Positions 5,979-8,950 of a DNA stretch of 8,950 nucleotides are shown here, piece after piece (the first letter of the stretch is position 1; each line of letters begins with the position of its first letter). The notes below the pieces were generated by a model. The model was not told the DNA's origin and did not search any database. It saw only the letters and a list, made by a program, of their open reading frames with translations. Source of the DNA: Bacteroidales bacterium (GTDB taxonomy: Bacteria; Bacteroidota; Bacteroidia; Bacteroidales; JAADJA01); NCBI GenBank assembly GCA_029934735.1, contig JAOZLR010000090.1, forward strand, positions 1 to 8,950, read 5' to 3'. A program made the translations under genes and the position numbers.

Positions 5979-7088
5979 TTACTTATATCCAATTGCTGCG
6001 TAACCTACCCAATGATGATCGTATGCCGGGGCAGTAACTCCCATACCAATATTCTCAACTTCAATAAGTGAATGATCAATACTGCTTGCATAACCTATGG
6101 CCATACCATATAAAGGCTCTTCACTTTCCTGTTTATTAAGATTATATGCAGTTAGCAAACCAAGTGGAACTGAATATCTACCACACCAGGTCCATTTGTA
6201 CTTTCTGAAATCATTATCATCCAGGGTTTCCTGCGTGAATTTCTTAACTCCTTCGGGTAAAAGATTGCCGGAAATAGTCTTCATAATTTCATAATCATGT
6301 GCTTTGGCATTTTCATTAGCTTTACAGCCTGTCCCGAAAAAAGCATAGTTTTCGCCGCCCCACTCTTCGTTTCCGTAATGTACCGCATCGGTCGAGATTA
6401 CAATGGCATAATCTTCTCCCCATTGCCAGTTTCTCTTTTTCACAACTTTATTAATTGCTTTTGCCAGCGGCTCGGCAATCTTATTCATTGTTTTAAACGA
6501 CATATATGGAACAAGAATGGAAACTATCTCAACATCTTTGTTGTAATACTGAAGGAAAGGGATAATGGCCTCAACCGAATGTTCAATTGACTGCATCGAA
6601 TCATTAACCTGATATATATCTTTTGGAAGTTGTTTAATAATTTCATCGCGAATACCTGAAACCTTAACATTTCCATAAGGCTCTTTCCAAAAATTATAGC
6701 TATCAAAAATAATCTGATCTTCAAGATTAAATCTTTTTGCTTTATGGGCCACACCGAAAATAATTATCGTTTTTGCTTTTATGTTCTTTAAAACAGCAGG
6801 ATACAGATATCCCACATAGGAATAATCGTCGTGTGGTGAAATGGCAACTTTCCATCCCAAACTATCAATGTTTGAATATGATAATTTATCATTCAATATT
6901 TTCCCCTGCTCACGTTCAATTCGTGCTATAACGCTGTCCATTTGCCAGTCATATTGTGCAAAACCAACAGTATCAACAGGTTGACGAACCGTTATCTTAT
7001 TATCTTCCTTTTTCGTTGTGTCGTGACATCCGGATAGTAATAGTATACTAATTAATAATCCGCTTAGTAAAAATACAGTTTTTTTCAT
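5979..7088 (-). CDS. MEMO1-family (AmmeMemoRadiSam system B-like) lipoprotein
   Basis: A 369-residue protein of the MEMO family, which is structurally related to class III extradiol dioxygenases. It starts with MKKTVFLLSGLL and a lipobox LSGC, with C21 the likely lipidated residue, so it is exported and membrane-anchored. Family landmarks are ISPHDDYSYVG (H86; most relatives have HAGY here), IIFGVAHK (H115), IEHSVEAIIPFLQYY (near 168-182), VISTDAVHYG (near 230-238) and WCGRYSVPLGLL (C302). H86, H115 and C302 align by eye with the three metal-binding residues of human MEMO1, so a metal centre is plausible. The usual partners, an AMMECR1 domain and a radical SAM protein, are not in this window. 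The ATG at 7088 gives a perfect signal peptide. A TATGTTTGC element lies about 26 bases upstream. The biochemical activity of this exported form is unknown. Confidence 0.88.
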   Translation of the reverse strand: MKKTVFLLSGLLISILLLSGCHDTTKKEDNKITVRQPVDTVGFAQYDWQMDSVIARIEREQGKILNDKLSYSNIDSLGWKVAISPHDDYSYVGYLYPAVLKNIKAKTIIIFGVAHKAKRFNLEDQIIFDSYNFWKEPYGNVKVSGIRDEIIKQLPKDIYQVNDSMQSIEHSVEAIIPFLQYYNKDVEIVSILVPYMSFKTMNKIAEPLAKAINKVVKKRNWQWGEDYAIVISTDAVHYGNEEWGGENYAFFGTGCKANENAKAHDYEIMKTISGNLLPEGVKKFTQETLDDNDFRKYKWTWCGRYSVPLGLLTAYNLNKQESEEPLYGMAIGYASSIDHSLIEVENIGMGVTAPAYDHHWVGYAAIGYK

Positions 7089-7113
7089 ATTTTAATATAT
7101 TATTTTGCAAACT

Positions 7114-7122
7114 GCAAACATA
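7114..7122 (-). promoter_or_regulatory. Candidate -7 element for the MEMO-like lipoprotein gene
   Basis: Read on the minus strand, TATGTTTGC matches TAnnTTTG with the favoured following C. It lies 26 bases before the ATG at 7088, leaving a leader of about 20 bases. No TTG was found at the ideal distance for a -33 element. Confidence 0.4.
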
Positions 7123-7140
7123 CAAATATTATAATATTTA

Positions 7141-7148
7141 TAACTTTG
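7141..7148 (+). promoter_or_regulatory. Candidate -7 element for the 157-residue protein gene
   Basis: TAACTTTG on the plus strand is an exact TAnnTTTG match, 86 bases before the ATG at 7235. It is back to back with the opposite-strand -7 element at 7114-7122, so the -33 region would fall over that element. No good TTG was seen at the expected spacing, so the support is partial. Confidence 0.33.
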
Positions 7149-7171
7149 AATTTCAAATTTGATTTTTAGTA

Positions 7172-7194
7172 TTTTTGGAGTGTCATTCCAAAAA
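7172..7194. repeat. Short perfect inverted repeat in the leader of the 157-residue protein gene
   Basis: The arms tttttgga (7172-7179) and tccaaaaa (7187-7194) are perfectly complementary around a 7-base loop. The repeat lies downstream of the plus-strand -7 element and 40 bases before the ATG at 7235. It could be a leader hairpin or a binding site; in AT-rich DNA it could also be chance. Confidence 0.45.
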
Positions 7195-7234
7195 CAGATA
7201 GTTTACTGGAATTGGAAAGCAAATTGGATAAAAT

Positions 7235-7708
7235 ATGAAAGCTGCATACATCACTCAACTTAAACAGGAACTTAACACCCGCTCTTCAAATGAACTATTG
7301 GAGATCAGTTTAAGGTTGGCACGTTTTAAAAAAGAAAATAAGGAATTGCTCACCTACCTCCTTTTTGAAGCACAAGACGAACAATCTTATATTGAGTCCA
7401 TTAAAAATGAAATAGAACGGCAGTTTGAAGAGGTCAACAAAAGCAATATTTATTTTGCTAAAAAGAGTATTCGTAAAATAGTAAGGACTACAAATAAATT
7501 TATCCGGTATTCAGGTCGTAAACAGACCGAAGTTGAATTGTTATTGCATTTTTGCAGATGCCTGAAAGATTCGGGTATTCCATTGAATAAGAGTATTGCT
7601 CTCAATAATATCAATATTCGGCAAATTCAAAAAATTAAAAAAGTCATAAGCTCCCTCCACGAAGATCTGCAATATGATTATGGAGAGGAATTAAAATCAC
7701 TTCAGTGA
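7235..7708 (+). CDS. Unrecognised helical protein, 157 residues
   Basis: I do not recognise this family. The product is charged, rich in lysine, glutamate, leucine and isoleucine, with no glycine-rich loops, signal peptide or membrane segment, and it looks almost entirely alpha-helical. Landmarks are NTRSSNELLEISLRLARFKKENKELLTYLLFEA (first third), SIRKIVRTTNKFIRYSG (near 78-94) and VELLLHFCRCLKDSG (near 99-113), with basic patches that could bind nucleic acid (speculation). The ATG at 7235 follows an A-rich stretch and an in-frame start further upstream was not found. The gene is divergent from the MEMO-like gene and convergent with the prohibitin gene 49 bases downstream; no clear terminator is visible in that gap. 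The normal codon content and lack of shadow problems support a real gene. Confidence 0.75.
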   Translation: MKAAYITQLKQELNTRSSNELLEISLRLARFKKENKELLTYLLFEAQDEQSYIESIKNEIERQFEEVNKSNIYFAKKSIRKIVRTTNKFIRYSGRKQTEVELLLHFCRCLKDSGIPLNKSIALNNINIRQIQKIKKVISSLHEDLQYDYGEELKSLQ

Positions 7709-7757
7709 AAATTGCCTGTTTGCAAATCCTTTCAGGTTGAGAGCACCTATGTAAGAC

Positions 7758-8591
7758 TTATTTTGTATCCCCAAGTATTATCGGCAAACCATCTTTTGAA
7801 TTACCAATAATTACAACCTTACTGTTAGTCGATTCTGAAAGCTTTAATGTAGCTTCAATTCCCTTTTCTCGTAAAATGTTGGCAGTTAAACTGGCGCTGA
7901 TTATTCTGTTTGCAGTTGCTTTTCCTTCGGCTTCAATTTTCTGGCGTTCGGCTTCCTGTATGGCCTTTTCTATTTTAAATTTGTACTCCAGCGACAGTTG
8001 CTCTTGTTTCAGTTTGCCCTCAATAGCCTGCTTAAGAGTCGTAGGAAGTTTAATTGAACGTATCAGAACCTGATTCACTTGCACATATTTTTTTTCAAGT
8101 AGTGCTTTTGTTTCTTCAAAAATTTCATCCTGAATAATATCACGCTTTGTTGAATAGATTTGTTCTGGCGTGTATCTGCCAACAACACTGCGGGCAGCCG
8201 AACGTAAACTGGGAATTATTATGCGCTGAAGATAGCTTGTTCCTATTTCAGCATGAAGATAGCCAAGTTTGCTGAATTCAGGTTCGTACCATGTTGAAAC
8301 GTCCACCTGTATTTCCAAACCATTACTTGCCAATACATTCATGTCTTCTCCTATTTCCTGCTGTCTTACTTCGTAAATATACATTTTATTCCAGGGTGCG
8401 ATAACGTGGAATCCTTCGCCATAGGTTTTGTCCAATTCAATTCCACCGCCGAAGCGCTTGAAAAGTACACCACCATGACCGGCTTCGACTGTTACAGTAA
8501 TGCTGTTCCACGAAATTAAAAGGATAATAATTGCAACTACCAACACAGCAATTGGGATAAGTTTTTTAGGGAGAAATTCTTGTTCTGTCAT
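7758..8591 (-). CDS. Prohibitin family (SPFH domain) membrane protein
   Basis: A 277-residue protein of the prohibitin/SPFH group, the usual bacterial length. A single N-terminal membrane segment (LIPIAVLVVAIIILLISW, residues 11-28) is followed by the SPFH domain, about 31-210: VEAGHGGVLFKRFGGG, GEGFHVIAPWNKMYIYEVRQQE, VDVSTWYEP, RSVVGRYTPEQIYSTKRD and VLIRSIKLP. A charged coiled-coil stretch (about 185-228, with KIEKAIQEAERQKIEAEGKA) precedes a short hydrophobic tail. Relatives form large ring-shaped assemblies on the membrane and often modulate FtsH-type proteolysis or organise membrane domains; which applies here is not shown. The ATG at 8591 leads straight into the membrane segment. The gene is divergent from pgk and convergent with the gene at 7235-7708. 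No convincing TAnnTTTG was found for its own promoter in the 151-base gap. Confidence 0.92.
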   Translation of the reverse strand: MTEQEFLPKKLIPIAVLVVAIIILLISWNSITVTVEAGHGGVLFKRFGGGIELDKTYGEGFHVIAPWNKMYIYEVRQQEIGEDMNVLASNGLEIQVDVSTWYEPEFSKLGYLHAEIGTSYLQRIIIPSLRSAARSVVGRYTPEQIYSTKRDIIQDEIFEETKALLEKKYVQVNQVLIRSIKLPTTLKQAIEGKLKQEQLSLEYKFKIEKAIQEAERQKIEAEGKATANRIISASLTANILREKGIEATLKLSESTNSKVVIIGNSKDGLPIILGDTK

Positions 8592-8695
8592 TGTTTTAAA
8601 AGTTTAAATTGTTATAAAAATGATAAAAGTACTATAAATATCTTATACGAATACTAAATATAAAAAATATTGACAATTGAAGTATCTTTTTTATC

Positions 8696-8703
8696 TATTT
8701 TTG
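8696..8703 (+). promoter_or_regulatory. Candidate -7 element for pgk
   Basis: TATTTTTG is an exact TAnnTTTG match, 39 bases before the ATG at 8743, giving a leader of about 30 bases. TTG triplets at 8670-8672 and 8677-8679 have spacers of 23 and 16 bases, neither of them ideal. Confidence 0.4.
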
Positions 8704-8742
8704 AAACATCATTTTAACGAAAGCAAATTTTAAAATATAAAG

Positions 8743-8950
8743 ATGAAAAATATAGATACTTTTAATTTTAGTAACAGGAAGGTGCTTATCAGGGTTGATT
8801 TTAACGTACCTTTGAATGATAAGTTTGAGATAACTGATCCCACAAGGATTGATGCTGCAATACCAACAACAAAAAAAATATTATCGGGTGGCGGGGCAGC
8901 CATTTTGATGTCACATCTTGGCAGACCGAAAAATGGCCCGGAAGAAAAAT
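8743..8950 (+). CDS. pgk: Phosphoglycerate kinase, N-terminal part
   Basis: The first 69 codons of a gene that continues beyond the window. The translation shows KVLIRVDFNVPLND (near residues 13-26), which carries the conserved RVDFNVP motif whose aspartate and asparagine contact 3-phosphoglycerate. It is followed by TDPTRIDAAIPTTKKIL (near 31-47) and ILMSHLGRPKNGPEEK (near 54-69), with the SHLGRP motif. These identify the glycolytic enzyme that transfers phosphate between 1,3-bisphosphoglycerate and ADP in the cytoplasm. The ATG at 8743 sits at the normal distance before the first motif. It is transcribed away from the prohibitin gene. Confidence 0.95.
   Translation, partial: MKNIDTFNFSNRKVLIRVDFNVPLNDKFEITDPTRIDAAIPTTKKILSGGGAAILMSHLGRPKNGPEEK

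Noticed and set aside
5915..5992. A longer propeller protein starting at TTG 5992.
   Set aside because: It would overlap the MEMO gene and place 26 residues before a textbook signal peptide.
6524..6754. A 76-codon minus-strand frame.
   Set aside because: It is a shadow frame lying wholly within the MEMO-like gene, which has full family support.

Overview
This window comes from a member of the Bacteroidota, probably Bacteroidales or Marinilabiliales. Four things point there. A secreted protein ends in a type IX secretion C-terminal sorting domain. Promoter-like TAnnTTTG elements, the Bacteroidetes -7 consensus, sit 12 to 90 bases before several starts. Start codons mostly lack a Shine-Dalgarno sequence. 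The intergenic DNA is AT-rich. Seven genes lie on the minus strand (plus one small ORF candidate) and two on the plus strand; the two end genes run off the window.

Positions 1-3400 hold the accessory-looking part. The 5' end of an MBL-fold/beta-CASP hydrolase (1-133) is preceded by a 3' remnant of a sodium:solute symporter gene (140-352), a complete AAA_14/DUF4143 ATPase gene (362-1489), a long inverted repeat over that gene's promoter (1536-1593), and an intact sodium:solute symporter (1712-3217). The remnant and the end of the intact symporter share an 87-base tract with one mismatch. Next to that tract, identity falls to about 81% on one side and disappears on the other. This looks like a former tandem symporter pair, one member of which was destroyed, with the ATPase gene now sitting at the breakpoint. 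Just upstream of the intact symporter lie a REP-like 21-bp hairpin (3237-3279) and a 34-codon ORF (3294-3398) with a hydrophobic, glycine-rich stretch. That ORF overlaps the end of a YbaK/ProXp-type aminoacyl-tRNA deacylase gene (3376-3867).

Positions 4055-7088 encode two exported proteins in the same direction: a lipoprotein form of the MEMO1/AmmeMemoRadiSam-B family (5979-7088) and, 64 bases downstream, a PQQ-type beta-propeller protein carrying a type IX sorting domain (4055-5914). They may be co-transcribed.

Positions 7089-8950 hold an unrecognised helical 157-residue protein on the plus strand (7235-7708), a convergent prohibitin/SPFH membrane protein (7758-8591), and the divergent start of phosphoglycerate kinase (8743 onward). 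The last two are ordinary housekeeping-type genes.

No rRNA, tRNA, CRISPR array or complete insertion sequence was seen. No intergenic stretch exceeds 300 bases. The points most worth a second look are the mosaic symporter duplication around the ATPase gene, the inverted repeat over the ATPase promoter, the small ORF beside the symporter, and the exported MEMO homologue.
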